From Onchidella celtica (Eukaryota > Mollusca > Gastropoda > Systellommatophora > Onchidiidae): 64,000 nucleotides of DNA. Below, piece by piece: positions 1 through 12,371 of this stretch. A program made the position numbers and the translations under genes. Numbering within the stretch: position 1 is the stretch's first letter; every line of letters starts with the position of its first letter. Location of the stretch: positions 81,787,186 through 81,851,185 of the forward strand of contig OZ007567.1 in the NCBI GenBank assembly GCA_963931925.1, written 5' to 3'. The notes under the pieces were generated by a model. The model worked only from the letters and a program-made list of their open reading frames with translations. It was not told the DNA's origin and did not search any database.

Positions 1-98
1 GCAGTGTAAGGCTCTTGCTTCTTGGAGCCCGTGAGGCCAGATTTCCCACCGCCGTCGTGGAGTAAAGGTCTGGTCTCTTCCGACTCGGTGCTAGACAT
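1..98 (-). CDS. N-terminus of an unidentified protein, first exon, runs off the left edge
   Basis: Reading the minus strand from an ATG at 98 gives an open frame of 32 codons to the window edge, starting MSSTESEETRPLLHDGGG. The base composition is richer in GC than the AT-rich DNA just to its right, as expected for an exon. The stretch E-T-R-P-L-L fits the acidic dileucine sorting signal [DE]xxxL[LI] found near the N-terminus of many lysosomal or endosomal membrane proteins, so a membrane transporter is possible. Too little is visible to name a family. The gene would read away from the chitin synthase gene, with its promoter in the 100-560 region. It could be a chance open frame, but codon use and composition argue for a real N-terminus. 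Confidence 0.5.
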   Translation of the reverse strand, partial: MSSTESEETRPLLHDGGGKSGLTGSKKQEPYT

Positions 99-562
99 AG
101 TCTTAAATTCTGAAACAATCCGATATATTAAAACATATTGAAGTACGTGGGAGTAACTAGCTTATTCTCTAATGTGAATTAAGTACGCCTTTCCTGTTGA
201 GCAATGTTTTTCCTTATCTGAATTCTGAATTTCAAAATTAAAAAAAATAGTCGTGTGATATTTAAGTCTACCATCATTTAATAATGTATACTGCGTTATT
301 TGGGTTTAACAACGGCATATCTTCTCATAGTTGTGTCCATCACATTATCTGTGTGGCATGTCATATAAATCCTAATTTAAGCTGAGGAGGCATTTAGACT
401 GTTGTATGGACATAGTCAACCCAGAAACTTGGGTATGACTTGGGCAGGGACCTGGATTTGAAATCACCGACAAAATCGAGCTTTTGAAAAAGGAAGTGTA
501 TATCCGTACAACATGTTTTCCAAAAGCGCGACTGGTGAAGGTTTGCTGAAATAAAACTTGGC
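99..562. other. AT-rich DNA upstream of the left-edge gene
   Basis: No open frame or repeat recognised. It would contain the 5' untranslated region and promoter of the minus-strand gene that begins at 98. I see no convincing TATA box or CpG-rich core. Confidence 0.3.
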
Positions 563-2045
563 ACCGGTGTAGCAGGCCAGATTATACCCCCACCAGACTA
601 TACCCGGGGTTAAACTAGGCCAGTTTATACCCCGGATATACTTTGGGCTAGGCCAGACTGTACACCCCCCCCCTCCCATGCAGTCCAGATTATACCCCCT
701 ACTTTAAAAAAAAAAAAACAAGTCAAGACCACAGTTTAATTCAACTTAAGTTTAAATTGTTCATCATCACTGTCATCAGATATCATATTGAAGCATACAT
801 TCTTGGGTCCTGTAAATTATGGTACTTTAAGAGGAAATAAACATGCACTAAAAAGCATTGATATACAAAAGGATTGAAAATCCATTCAAACTGATATGAT
901 TAGACTTTAACACTAATTTTACTTGTGTCCGTTGATATTATTATTGTTTTTTGGGTTGTTGTTTTTTTTAATAATTAGCTGTCCATGAGTTAAACATGTA
1001 TTGTATTTTTTTGTCTCGCACCACTGACATACAGTTAGTGGCAAGGTATGAAATATTATAAGACTCATAAATGTAAAGTTTTCTGAATTTTATTTTAATT
1101 TTTGAAAATCAGAAATTTGCTTGATGTGTCAGAACAATTAGATCTACATACAGAGTTACAATGATGCAGAGAGAAAAGGCCGGGAAAGAACACACGGAGA
1201 AAAACAACAACAACAAAATTTTAATAACCCAGCTGACAGATGGTGCAATTCCATCATCCAGCAGACATTAAATACTTCACACAAAATAAACACATACTAA
1301 CATTTTTTCACATGATGCTTAACCTGTCCAGATCCACTTGAAACGTTACAGAATGCTAAGCAGTACTATACAATAACAATAAGAAAACCAAATCATCTTA
1401 TTTACTCTTGAAAATATAGAGAATATAATCAATATCAGAATCATCATCATAATCATCATCTTGGAATAACATAAAGATAAGAGGGAATATAAAAATGACC
1501 TACACATCATTCTAGAATCTATAAGCATCAATGTGTGTGTAACAAATATATGTAAAAGATGGGTTAAATCTTTTCAACTATTCAAGTAGAACTGGACAAA
1601 AAGCTTTAGTAAAGTAGCTTTTGATAGTCGTGTAAACTGAGAGATTAAATCCACTGAGACAACAGTGCATTGTAAAAATAATTACAGTATGTTACGGCAA
1701 AAATTCGACGGATCATGTTGCGTTAACATTTCTTGTTAGTAAATTTTTTGATAGCTTATTTGTAGAAAGGTACACATTTCATGCAGCTCATGGTTTAAGG
1801 CACTGGATTAGTTTGCATGGCATTTGAAGGATTGCAATTATGTGTTATGGTGAATAAAGGCATGTCACTTGCGGGTGAAATAAAATTTAAAAAACTTAAT
1901 GTTGTATCCTTGAATATTTTGCCTGAATATGGGAGTATAATCTGGACTGGTGGAATATAGTTTGGCCTAGCCCAAAGTATACCTTGCGTATAAACTGGCC
2001 TAGCCCAGAATAAACCTGGGGTACAAAATAGACTAAGCCACTTTA
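563..2045 (+). mobile_element. Foldback-like non-autonomous DNA element, copy 1
   Basis: Both ends are built from degenerate 20-30-bp sub-repeats around the words CCAGATTATACCCC, GGCCAGTTTATACCCC and GGGCTAGGCCAGACT. At the left end (563-700) they read in one orientation, and at about 1935-2045 in the opposite one (GGGAGTATAATCTGGACTGG, GTTTGGCCTAGCCCAAAGTA). The extreme left terminus is CCGGTGTAGCAGGCC. The interior (740-1900) has no coding capacity; its sequence recurs inverted in the neighbouring copy at 2660-3640. This is a TIR or foldback type element without a transposase; boundaries are approximate. Confidence 0.55.
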
Positions 2046-3945
2046 AAGCCAGTGTAGCATGCCAGATTATCTCCCGGCCGGACTACACCAGGGGTAAAGG
2101 AGCCTTGCCTATTATATGTCCCCAGGTATATTCTGGGCTAAGCCAGTATATACCCAGGGGTATACTTTATGCTAGGCCAGACTATATTCCACCAGTCCAG
2201 ATTAGACCCCCTATTTCTCTATATATTTCAGTCTTGGTTTAATCCTTTTTTTTTTATGACTGTCATTGGGCGTCATAGTAATACATACATACTTATACAT
2301 TCTTGACTTCCGTAAATCATAATACAGTTCAGAGGAAAAAAGATGTATTATTATGTATTGATATACTATGGGTTGAATATCCATCCAAACTGGTATGATT
2401 CACCTTTAACCCTCATTTCACTCACGTTCGTTGTCATGTTGTAGTTATTTTTGTAGTTGGTTGTCCATGAGTAAAACTTGCACTGTATTGTCTGTTTGGC
2501 ACTGGCATACACTTAGTCGCAATGGATGAAATAATTAAAAGACTCATAAAAATGAAGTCATTTTAGAGACTTTTTGTGTTTCCAAATACACAGCTGTTAA
2601 ATCTCTTGGCAAGGGACGTGTCAAGCTTAGGAAAGCAAAGACGGACAAGGTCTTTTAAAAAATTTTTATATTTTATTTCACTCGCAAGTGACAATCCTTT
2701 ATTCACTATAACACATAAGTTCAATCTTTCAAATGCCTTGCAAACTAATCCAGTGTCTTAAACCATAAGGTACATGAAATGTATATTTTCTACAAATAAG
2801 CTATCAAAGAATAATATTCACTAACAAGAAATACTGTTAATGCAACATGATCCATCGAACGTTGCCTTAACATGCTACAGATCTAATTACTTTTTACAAT
2901 GCACTACTTTTGTCTCTGTGGGGTTACTCTGTTGGTCTACACAACTGTCAAGGCTCTTTCACTAAAGCTTTCTGTCCAGTTCTACTTGAATAGTTGAAAA
3001 GATTTAACACATTTTTCATATATAGCTGATACACACAATCACATTGCTGCTTATAGATTCTAGAATGATTTGTAGGCCTACGCTGCCGTTTTTACTCTCC
3101 CTCTTATATCTTTGTATTATTCCAAGATGATGATGATGATTCTGATATTGATATTTCTCTTTTTTTTTTCAAGAGTAAATAATATGATTTGGTGCTCTTA
3201 TTGTTATTATTGTATGTTACTGGCTAGCATTCTGTAACGTTTCCAGTGGATCTGGACAGGCGGAGTTCATCTAGCGAAAATATTTAGTGCATATGTAGTT
3301 TTATGTGAAGTATTTCATTTCTGCTGGATGATGGAATTGCACCATCTGTCAGTTGGGTTATTATTACGTTTAATTTATTTTTCTATGTGTGTTCTTTTCA
3401 GGCCTTTTCTTTCTGCATCATCGTAACAAAAAATACAATGCATATTTTACTCAAGGCCAACCAATATCAAAATAATAATAATAATAATAATAACAAACAC
3501 GAGTGAAATCAATGCTAAAGTCGAATCATATCAGTTTGAATGGATCCTCAACCTTTTTGTATATCAATGCAATTTAATGCATGTTTGTTTCCTCTAAAAT
3601 GTATCATGATTTACAGGAGTCAAGAATGTATGTATGTAAACCAATTTTAACTAAGGCTGAAATAAACAGTCATTATTATTTACACTTAATTGCATTATAA
3701 TATATGGCTGTCAAGAATGTGTCCATGTATGTATGATATCTGATGACAGTGATAAAGAACAGGCTGAAATAAACTGTGGTCTTGACTTGTTTTTAAAAAA
3801 AGTAGGGGTATAATCTGGACTGGGGGCGGGGGGGGGGGGGAGGGTACAGTCTGGCCTAGCCCAAAGTATACTCGGGGTATAAACTGGCCAGTTTAACCCC
3901 GGGTATAGTCTGGGCGGGGAGTATATTTTGGCCTGTTACACCGGT
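2046..3945 (-). mobile_element. Foldback-like non-autonomous DNA element, copy 2, inverted relative to copy 1
   Basis: The left end (about 2047-2215) starts GCCAGTGTAGCATGCC, a variant of the copy 1 left terminus. The right end (3790-3945) carries the inverted sub-repeats and closes with GGCCTGTTACACCGG, the reverse complement of the copy 1 terminus with one change. The segment 2280-2430 matches 770-930 in direct orientation, whereas 3450-3640 matches the same segment inverted. The centre 2660-3440 matches 1140-1900 inverted. The element therefore has long inverted arms around a unique centre and no transposase ORF. Confidence 0.55.
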
Positions 3946-3954
3946 ATGGTGTTC

Positions 3955-4090
3955 ACGAATTTAAAGTGACAACACATGGAATAGTCAGATGGACCTGGGG
4001 GGCGTGAGGGTCTAGTCAGTTTGTATCAATGGGCGGTAGTCAGATTGACTAATCAGGCGAAAAGGGGTTGGGGTAGCCATTGGTGGTCGA
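3955..4090. repeat. Dispersed repeat fragment shared with the 54.7-kb MITE
   Basis: GTGAGGGTCTAGTCAGTTTG followed by TATCA and, further on, GTCAGATTGAC is repeated in reverse complement at about 54733-54820. This is directly visible by comparing the two places. It abuts foldback copy 2. Confidence 0.5.
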
Positions 4091-7000
4091 GGTACACTCA
4101 GGTATTATTATTAGCGCAGATCACGCAATCTCCGAGCGGAAGTCGGATTGTTTTGCTACTAAGCCGTTCATATTTTTAAAAACTATGCAAATTAACAAGG
4201 TCAGTAATATAGTATTCCGGTGTGTGTTCTAAGTCATCGAATTGTGTGCGTTGTACGGATATACGCTTCCTTTGAAAAATGCCAGCTTCTACCAAACGCA
4301 GAGTCAGAATCTGCCTTCCCGTATCTGCTATATTATTTTGTGGTTATGCACCCCCACCCCCCACCACACACAAAAGTTTATATAATAACACGAGCTATCC
4401 CTTTTCCCATACCACTATCATACCGTAAAATAAAACATCCCTTGGCAATGGAAACCATGCCTGGATAATGATTAGATATTCTGCAGACGAAGCACTGATG
4501 ATCCTAAAAATATTTGGGTCTTTTTTTGTGTGCAACTTAGTTCACCTTAGTTAAATTATTGAATATAAAATGGTAGACCCACGTAACACTAACAGAAACG
4601 AAAAATTCCTTAGTGAGTACATTAAGAAAAAAAATATCCAGTTACACTAATTTTATGTTTATTTATGATACATTTTTAATGTCTACATAGTCCTTCTCTT
4701 TAGACTTATTACATTGAGTTTTGATGGAACACATTCATAGATCTACCTTAAATCTCGACATCACCATGTCGCTATCAGCCATCAGTACGTTGAATCACAG
4801 GTTCGACATCCGTGAAATTTTTTAATTATTATTTGTGTGTAGGCATTGAATGAAAGAGCGAGAGAGTGAATAAAATGAATGAGTCAGTGTATGTATGAAT
4901 GGACGAATGAGATAATGAATGAGCATGAAACCTATTCAAAGACTGGTTCATGTACGCAATAAACACATTAAAATATTAATATTACTATACCTTTGGAAAA
5001 TCCACCGGTGAAAAATTCCAAAATATGAGATGAGAAGAGCACTAAATGATCTTCTGGGCAACTTGTGTAACGTTTGTTCTTATTATATAGACGTGCAGTT
5101 TTTATCCCGTTTAAGTGCAGCGTCTCCAAATACCCGAACTTGTGACTGGGAGTGCAGAAACTGGCTTGCAATAATATATTATTGGAGACGCCCCGAATCG
5201 TTTAACTAGAACTTTCTACCACCTCACACACACACACAACTCACATACGGACATACACAAACGCACTGAGGGTATGTTGACAGAGCCACTTTATGTTATT
5301 TTAGGGACAGATGTGGCTGCATATAATTTTTTTTTGTATAAAACACATCGCTCTGACTATTATAATGTGCCTAGGAGAGGAATTTTAACAGCTTTTAATA
5401 CTGAACGATTGTTTCTTCCCAGCGTCAGGAGTCCATGTACATGTACTTCTATTATTCATGATAATAAAGTTGAAACATTTTCTTAGTGTATCAGAGCTAC
5501 GCTGGGATGGTCGGCTAATTCTTACGCTGATATTAAATGTTAGCGAAGTTAATTCATTATTTGGAGATTCTTTAATTGACATAACAGAATGTGGGCTTCT
5601 CCGCATTTTTAAACTGCTAAAGCCTGCAATGGCGGCTGGTCATTGCATAACTACCACACAGTTTGGTGACGAAAGTAATCCAATTCCCGTAAAATCAAGG
5701 ACATAAGAAGCTAACAACAAACAGGAAATTTACCAGCGTCACTGAGAAGTTGAATTTAAATTTGAGTTTGAATTAACAACGAAAGGCAAAGGTTCACTTT
5801 GGATTACTAAGCGAGTACCGGTTGCATTTCCTTATCTCATGGTCAAGTTTCTGCTTACATTTGCCGACTCTTAAGAAAGTAATGAAACCTTACGAACTTT
5901 TCTTTCCTTCCTTTTTTTCTTTTTAGCAAACCATCTAAATTTTTTTTTTTTTTTTTTAAATCATTACCATTTTGTAATGGCCTTAATAGAGGTGGGACCT
6001 TGTCTCATGTCCGTTCCTGCACAAAAAAATATATAGGCCATCTTACCCTTTGCATTTCCTCATGATTTCTTTCTTTTATTTTCAAACAGATCGAGGACAC
6101 TTCTTTTCGTTTCATTATTTTGTCCTCTTACACCCCAGGCACACCATCATCCAGATTTGGAATGAAGGAGCACGCACAGAATAAAAGTTCACTTTACGTT
6201 TTATAGAGTGATATTTATTTTTAAAACTCCACCGTCACCATGCGTTGCGAAAGACTCGAAGCTAAGCAATGAAATATTAACAGTATTGAGGCATTCATTC
6301 CCAAAGTTCTAGTTGCATCTCCCCCCGTCACTGATCAAACAAAGACCTCTATAGCAACTTTTGACGGGGTCCTTGCTCTCGCGAAAAAACCTTCTTTATA
6401 GTTACAGTTTGAACCCTCTGTACCCTCCAGCTAGTTTTTTCTTTTAATTCTGACTTGATGAAATACCTGGCATTGCCCGGAATAAGCCTCTTCTCCCACC
6501 CAATGTTCTCTCCCCTCCCTCCCCTCTCTCGTTTTCCCTTTTGCCCATAAAAATCTGCAATCTTGCTACACATCTCATGTTCGCGCTAAAGCACTACGCA
6601 CTCATTTCTTGGCCGGCAAATCCCAATCAAATTAAATACATGTCATATATTGAAATATAGTCTCCCGTGCGGTGGGCTTATCGTTGAGAGCACACACACA
6701 TGAAAAGGATCCCTTTTTTTCCACATTAAAAAAAAAATGTCTGAAACTTGACTGAACACAAGAAGTTGATACAAAAGCGACTGGATTAGATTAGTTGACG
6801 CTTGAGAAAATTAATTTCATAATGTTTGAAACCATTGTAAGATGAGATAAGATCGCTTTATTAACCCATGGGGAAATGTTTTTTTCGCAGAGCGTTTAAC
6901 AGCACATGCATGGTACACATTAGTTAGGGTAGGTTTGAATGAAATAGTCCAGTCATTATTTCTATTAAGAATAAAAATGTATACGTGACTGTCGATAGCC

Positions 7001-8340
7001 TTTGACAACTTGGTACAATTTCTGACACTTGACCGATTACTGGTAATTACATCTATTGCACTGCGTGTTTGAAATGAATCATCAAAATTTGACAGTCTTA
7101 GCATAGATCTTGGTGGGGCATCAGAATCTCTTTACTGGAACGATCATTTTCCATACATGACATCATCAAAGGCTGTGAATTAGCAACCCCCCTCCCCCTC
7201 CTCCACACGGCAGCCACTCTTAATATTTCACATATTTAACAGACCTGATTAGTTTTTCTGAGCTTTGTTGCTCTACCATTCTGACTCCTTGGTGCAGAGA
7301 TTGAAACGTGCTGGTAAATTGTTTAGTATTGCTGAGATCGTCTTTACGTTGCTTTCAGACACCTGGATAAGGTCTGTAACGATCACCAGTTTGAATTAAA
7401 TCTTTATTTAGTGGTCAGCCAAGTTGAAATCTGTTAATCTTTCATTTCTGCCACTCTTCAAAATCTTCCCTCTGGTCCCCTTGTTCAACGGCAGAGTTAG
7501 AATCTTCCCCAAACAAGTACTTATAAAAATATCATCATGGAAGTGTACCTCCACAATTGAGTATAATTTCTGTCACAGCAGTCGGGGTAACCCTCCTATA
7601 TGAAGCCTTTAGGTGGCCGGCACACGGGGCTTTTATCGTCCGTAACTCATTGTGTACCGTTCAACGACAGAGAAGTAAACTCACCGCGACCTTAGGTCTT
7701 GTTTCCTCTATCTCCATTTTCTGGAAAACTGGGGTTGAGTTTGAATTTGGGTGTCACAGCATGACGGTACGACAGTGTGGCCACTATGCGCCTATTACGA
7801 TCTAATTGGGTACTCTGTATATAATAATATGTTTCGTGTTCAGAGCTTCGTCAGTTTAAGTTTTCGTGAGTGAAGTTAAATAGTTTCGTTCAAAATTTGA
7901 TCTTTCAGTATGTAGAAGAGATTTAACAAATGCACATTGGATACTTTATTCAAAATGCACACTAGATACTTTATTCCAAATGCCTTGTGGCAGTTATCAA
8001 GCTGTTTCACAGTGCCGATTTATTCTCTTTATCATAATGGCTGGAGTTAGGGGACCGTAGACTAATTACAAAACCGAATAGAGAAAATACTGAGTTGTGT
8101 TCACCATAATACTAAAGCCTCAAACATTCAACGCGAAATTTCTCATTTTGTGCAAAATGTGAAGTTGGATCAAACAAGCACTGAGGTCGGGTCTTGTCAA
8201 ATAATGGAGAGGGAGTGTTACATTACTCGTTTTTCGTTCATCAATCAGTTTCAGCGCTCAACATTTATCGTTCATGGAATGGGAAAGCTAATTTTTTCGT
8301 CGGTCATTGTAAAAAAAAAAAAAAACGTCATGTATTAGAC
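4091..8340. other. Non-coding stretch without a recognised gene
   Basis: Short open frames here have no coding look and no recognisable motif. The stretch contains a poly-T run near 5940, a short CA run near 5225 and the dispersed repeat copy at 6838-6935. The GC-richer piece beginning at 7608 may be one end of a longer inverted-repeat element. Confidence 0.4.
6838..6935. repeat. Dispersed repeat copy, LINE/SINE-tail-like (copy A)
   Basis: AGATAAGATCGCTTTATTAA followed by CCCATGGGGAAATG and, further on, CACATGCATGGTACACA is recognisably the same sequence as 12372-12475. The wording (GATAAG, a TTTATTAA-like block, then GGRRAAAT) resembles the 3' tails of some animal non-LTR retrotransposons, but no LINE coding sequence is attached, so the assignment is tentative. 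Confidence 0.4.
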
Positions 8341-8370
8341 TAGCTATTGTGAGTACTCCCCATCAGCTCA

Positions 8371-8499
8371 CACTGGCGGTTTACCAGCTAATTATTATCC
8401 ATCACACTAAAACACTAGGCACTGCCCACATCGCGGCGGTGTGGGCAGTGATAAGTGTTTTAAGTGTGATGCATAATAATTAAGCGGCAAACCACCAGT
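8371..8499. repeat. Long near-perfect inverted repeat (hairpin of about 63-bp arms)
   Basis: The two arms are reverse complements around a centre at about 8435. Examples are GCACTGCCCACA with TGTGGGCAGTG, ATCCATCACACTAAAACACT with AGTGTTTTAAGTGTGATGCA, and CTGGCGGTTTACCAG with GGCAAACCACCAG. Mismatches are few. It looks like a MITE or the collapsed TIRs of a DNA transposon. It does not resemble a microRNA precursor, because the stem is much too long and the sequence is transposon-like. Confidence 0.65.
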
Positions 8500-8620
8500 T
8501 TGGTGCCCACGCCAGCCTTGGCCGTGTTCACCCCTATTACATTGGGCAAACATCAATTTATGAGCAGCGATCCACCAGACTGGCGCCTGCACGAGCTTTG
8601 GTCTGTTTCACCCTTAAACT
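8488..8620 (+). repeat. Imperfect direct duplication next to the hairpin
   Basis: CCACCAGTTTGGTGCCCACG with the following GCCTTGGCCGTGTTCACCC recurs about 80 bp downstream as CCACCAGACTGGCGCCTGCA, then GCTTTGGTCTGTTTCACCC. The two copies flank ATTACATTGGGCAAAC. It is probably part of the same transposon-derived unit as the hairpin. Confidence 0.5.
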
Positions 8621-9008
8621 ATGAACTATGGAAGACCCGTGTGCCGCCGGCCTTATGAAAAGGAACGATATTCTATGCGAATCGTCGCAAGTTTCTTCTG
8701 TGTGCTTGACACACCTGTAAAGTAACGGGGCGTCTTAACACGGAGTCTGTTTCTGTGGTGTTAAATAAATGTTAAGAGGCGGCCCAGAATTTGTTAGCCC
8801 AATAAACAATCAAAGCTCGTGTGCCCTTCTGCAGAGCAATGTTTTTTGTTTGTGTTAACAATTAGCAGCGAATGTTTGGGGAGTCGGCCTGACTTTAGGA
8901 ATGACAAACGTCTTGTTGTTGTCACTATATTTGTTTTATTATTAGCAGCTGTTGTCCCAACAGCTTTTTCCTGCATCAAAAACTTCTTTGGCTCCGAAAT
9001 TACGAGGA

Positions 9009-9009
9009 C

Positions 9010-9041
<32 letters not shown>

Positions 9042-9054
9042 GTCTATCTGTCTA

Positions 9055-9093
<39 letters not shown>

Positions 9094-9115
9094 GGCTATC
9101 TATCTATCTATCTAC

Positions 9116-9152
<37 letters not shown>

Positions 9153-9254
9153 AATCCATCTATCTATCTATCTATCTGTCTGTCTGTCTGTCTGGCTTTC
9201 TATCTATCTATCTATCTACCTATCTATCTATCTATCTATCAATCTATCAATATA

Positions 9255-9285
<31 letters not shown>

Positions 9286-9307
9286 GGCTATCTATCTATC
9301 TATCTAC

Positions 9308-9340
<33 letters not shown>

Positions 9341-9600
9341 AATCTATCTATCTATCTATCTATCTGTCTGTCTGTCTGTCTGGCTTTCTATCTATCTATC
9401 TATCCATCCATCTGTCTGTCCGTCTGTATGTAAGTCTGTCTGTCCGTCTTTCTATCTTCAAATCTATCTGTCTATCTGTCTGGCCATCAGTCTATTTGTC
9501 TGCCTTTCTGTTAGTCTATGTGTCTGTGTATCTGTCCGTCTTTCCGTAAGTCTGTGTGTCTGTTAATCTGTCAGTCTGTGTTTTTGTCTGTCTGTCTATG
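9009..9600 (+). repeat. GATA/GACA-type compound microsatellite with higher-order pattern
   Basis: About 590 bp of TCTA and TCTG tetranucleotides. TCTG runs end in CTGGCTATC or CTGGCTTTC at about 9093, 9193, 9285 and 9381, each followed by TCTA runs. The array therefore has a super-period of about 92-100 bp with alternating GGCTATC and GGCTTTC variants. After 9400 it decays. The two 204-codon open frames across it are products of the repeat, not genes. A smaller TCTG-rich relic lies at 10826-10912. Confidence 0.95.
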
Positions 9601-12371
9601 TTGTCGCGATGTGGGTTAGATGGGGATAATTCGACTGACACTCTTTCGAGGTCCGCTCCCACAATCGACGAACACACAAAAAAAATACTTGCACTCTAAA
9701 AACTATATAAATCAATTGCTTTGATTTTTAGCAGAACTGTAGGGCAGTTTAATTACAGGAATTAATGTAACAAATATAATTATAAATATAAATATCAATT
9801 CAAAGGCAACTGAATCTACTAATGAAACTACAGCTTTCTATAAAGACTAACTTATTCACTCTAACTACTTGCAGGTCATATGAGTTATATGCCAAATAGA
9901 ATCCGCGCACGTGGCGACGGATATAACAGTTTAAATTCTATTAATTCAATGAGACATGTTATGATATGGACATTTCCTCTAGACACGCCATGGAGAATGC
10001 TTGTACAACCATGCGTTGTCTGGCGGTAGCTCTGAAACTGTCTTCAAAAGTAAGTAGAACGGTTCACTTTCATCATTACAAATTAGTATGGACTCTCACC
10101 ATGCGGCCCTCACTGGGAGTGAGAGCGCTGGATGTAAACGCTGTGGGTTTATATCAAACCAAGTAGCTTAGGCTCTGGAGCTTTAACTCATGGCGCTCCT
10201 CACAATATGGACTGCTCAACTGCGTCTCTATGTCTCTCATCTGGCTGAGGACTATCGCCGTCCACCTCGTAAATGGATTGTCTACATGTGGCCTCTATCT
10301 AAGCTCTGCACGGGTTTAAATACTAAAGCTATGTCTCGACCTTCCGTCCAGATTCATACATTTGATTGGTGCTACCACCTCTAGCTCAGCTGCCGAACCG
10401 AGTTATTTTAAGTAACAGCCCTACGCAACGACCTTGGGTCGACATCAAAGGTCGAATCACTCAAGACAATAAAATGTAATTTTATAGCAATAAATTCTTA
10501 ACATGTTCAAAACCCCGATCTTTTACTCTGGATCACGGATTTTCTGTACGTCAACAGACGTCTCATTAACTACCTTTACTCGCCCCTTATCTATGTTAAT
10601 CAAAATCACGGGGTCGAGAACTGCTCTGTCATTCCTAGCTATACATTTATTCTGTCTCGCCCCTCCTTCTCTCCATCCTTCAGAAAAAAAGGTGTTTCAA
10701 AACAAACTTCACGAGAACAGCTCAAGGACAATTTACGCTGGTAATAATCAACAAGATCGTAAAAATTAACTCACTGACGTCGTGACCTAGCACGGCATTT
10801 ATGATCCTAATGTGATCGTGACATATGTGTCTGTCTGTTTGCCCGTTTGTATATCTGTCCATCTCTCTGTGTATCTGTTTTTGTGTCTATCTGCCCACTG
10901 GTCTATCTATCTGACTGATCATGAGGCGACAAATGGCTGTGATATCTGATAGATCTAGTCAGTGACAGTCAGCGATCTTATTGTTATCTTACTTTTAAAA
11001 AAATTTTTGTTTTTTTTCCACTTGGTAATTTAACCAGAACTTGGCAAGTTTCCCCACACGTCATACTACTCACTGGTGTCTGACACTTTCACGACGAAAA
11101 CTCTGGCAAAGATAAGCCAAAACGAAAAAATCTCCCTCCCCACTTTTTGTTTGTTTGTTTGTTTATCATGACAAATTGATTTTGCAAAGAGAAATATTAT
11201 TTTTGGCTTAATGTAACAAGGTACTCATTATGGTATATTTGGAATTTAAGTTGGTTCATTTACCGTATCTGTATTTATTTACCTGTATATTATCCGTATA
11301 AAACTTTTGTGAATCTTCTTTAAAATAATATTTCAGGCTAAATGGAACCCATTGACTCTCTTTACAATATCAATATTTTTTTTTTTTATCAAAGGGTCCA
11401 TCCCCTTCGTCTCAATTAGGGAGAGTATGTCCCCTCAAAATAGTAGGTCTATGCCGATTAATGGTCACTTGCCCCCCCCCCGCCCCCTTCCTTCCCCCAC
11501 CGTCTACCGTCTAGCCTGAATTTGACCCAAGTGGTCGCCTGTGGAATGAAGGTGTCAATTACTCACTAAACTGAAGTTGAATCGATCAAATTATTCACTA
11601 GTGTTTAGATCAGATGTGCAATGTCTTAATCAACTGCAGAGTCATGATGAAACCTGTCAAATTGCGGAAATCCATAGCAGAAATACTTTGAGGAAGAAGT
11701 TTTGACAAAATTGAATTGCTATAAATTTGATAGAAACCTAATGTCGAAGGAGATTGTTCGCTCTGCTCTTGAGCAGTTTGAAAAGGAGCCCACATTTCCC
11801 ATATGGCCTGTGCCTATACCAGCCAAGACATAGTATACTGTGTCTTGGTTACCAGCTTTGAGCGGGCCTCGTCAAATTGCGTCTTAAACAAAGAGATCTA
11901 TAGGTTACAGTAAACTGTTAACTGAGGACGTTGCGCAGGTAGACGGAACAGTCGAAACTTTTAAGACGACCTAGGCAGCAATTCTTGCAAAGAATAGAAA
12001 CTGTTGTTTTTTTTCCTAACTAGCCGCAAAGATAACATCACTACTAATTAATTTCATTTCCAGCTGTTGTTTCGCCACGTGGATTTTGTAAATCAATAAA
12101 GGAAAAAATGCGGAGGGGGGAGGGCGGGGGAGGAAGAGGAGTAGAGAAAAGAGAAGCGAAATAAAAATGAAAATGTCACTGAACCTCTCTGTGGTGACAA
12201 AATGCAAGACCACACAACCCGACAAGTGTGGGAAGATGGTGACATAAATCGTAGTATAATTTGGCGGTCGCCTGAAAGAATACTTGGATACTGCTTAAAT
12301 GAAATGTTCTGATCTCAAAAGGGGAGATAAAAAATATATCCGTTATTGGAAAAAAAAACAAAATAAGATAG
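9601..12371. other. Non-coding stretch without a recognised gene
   Basis: AT-rich with poly-T, poly-C (about 11470) and GTTT runs (about 11148-11165). Open frames are short and unrelated to any family I know. Confidence 0.4.

Noticed and set aside
8819-9566. Two overlapping 204-codon open frames rich in YLSI/CLSV repeats
   Set aside because: They are translations of the TCTA/TCTG microsatellite; every frame of a 4-bp repeat without stop words stays open.
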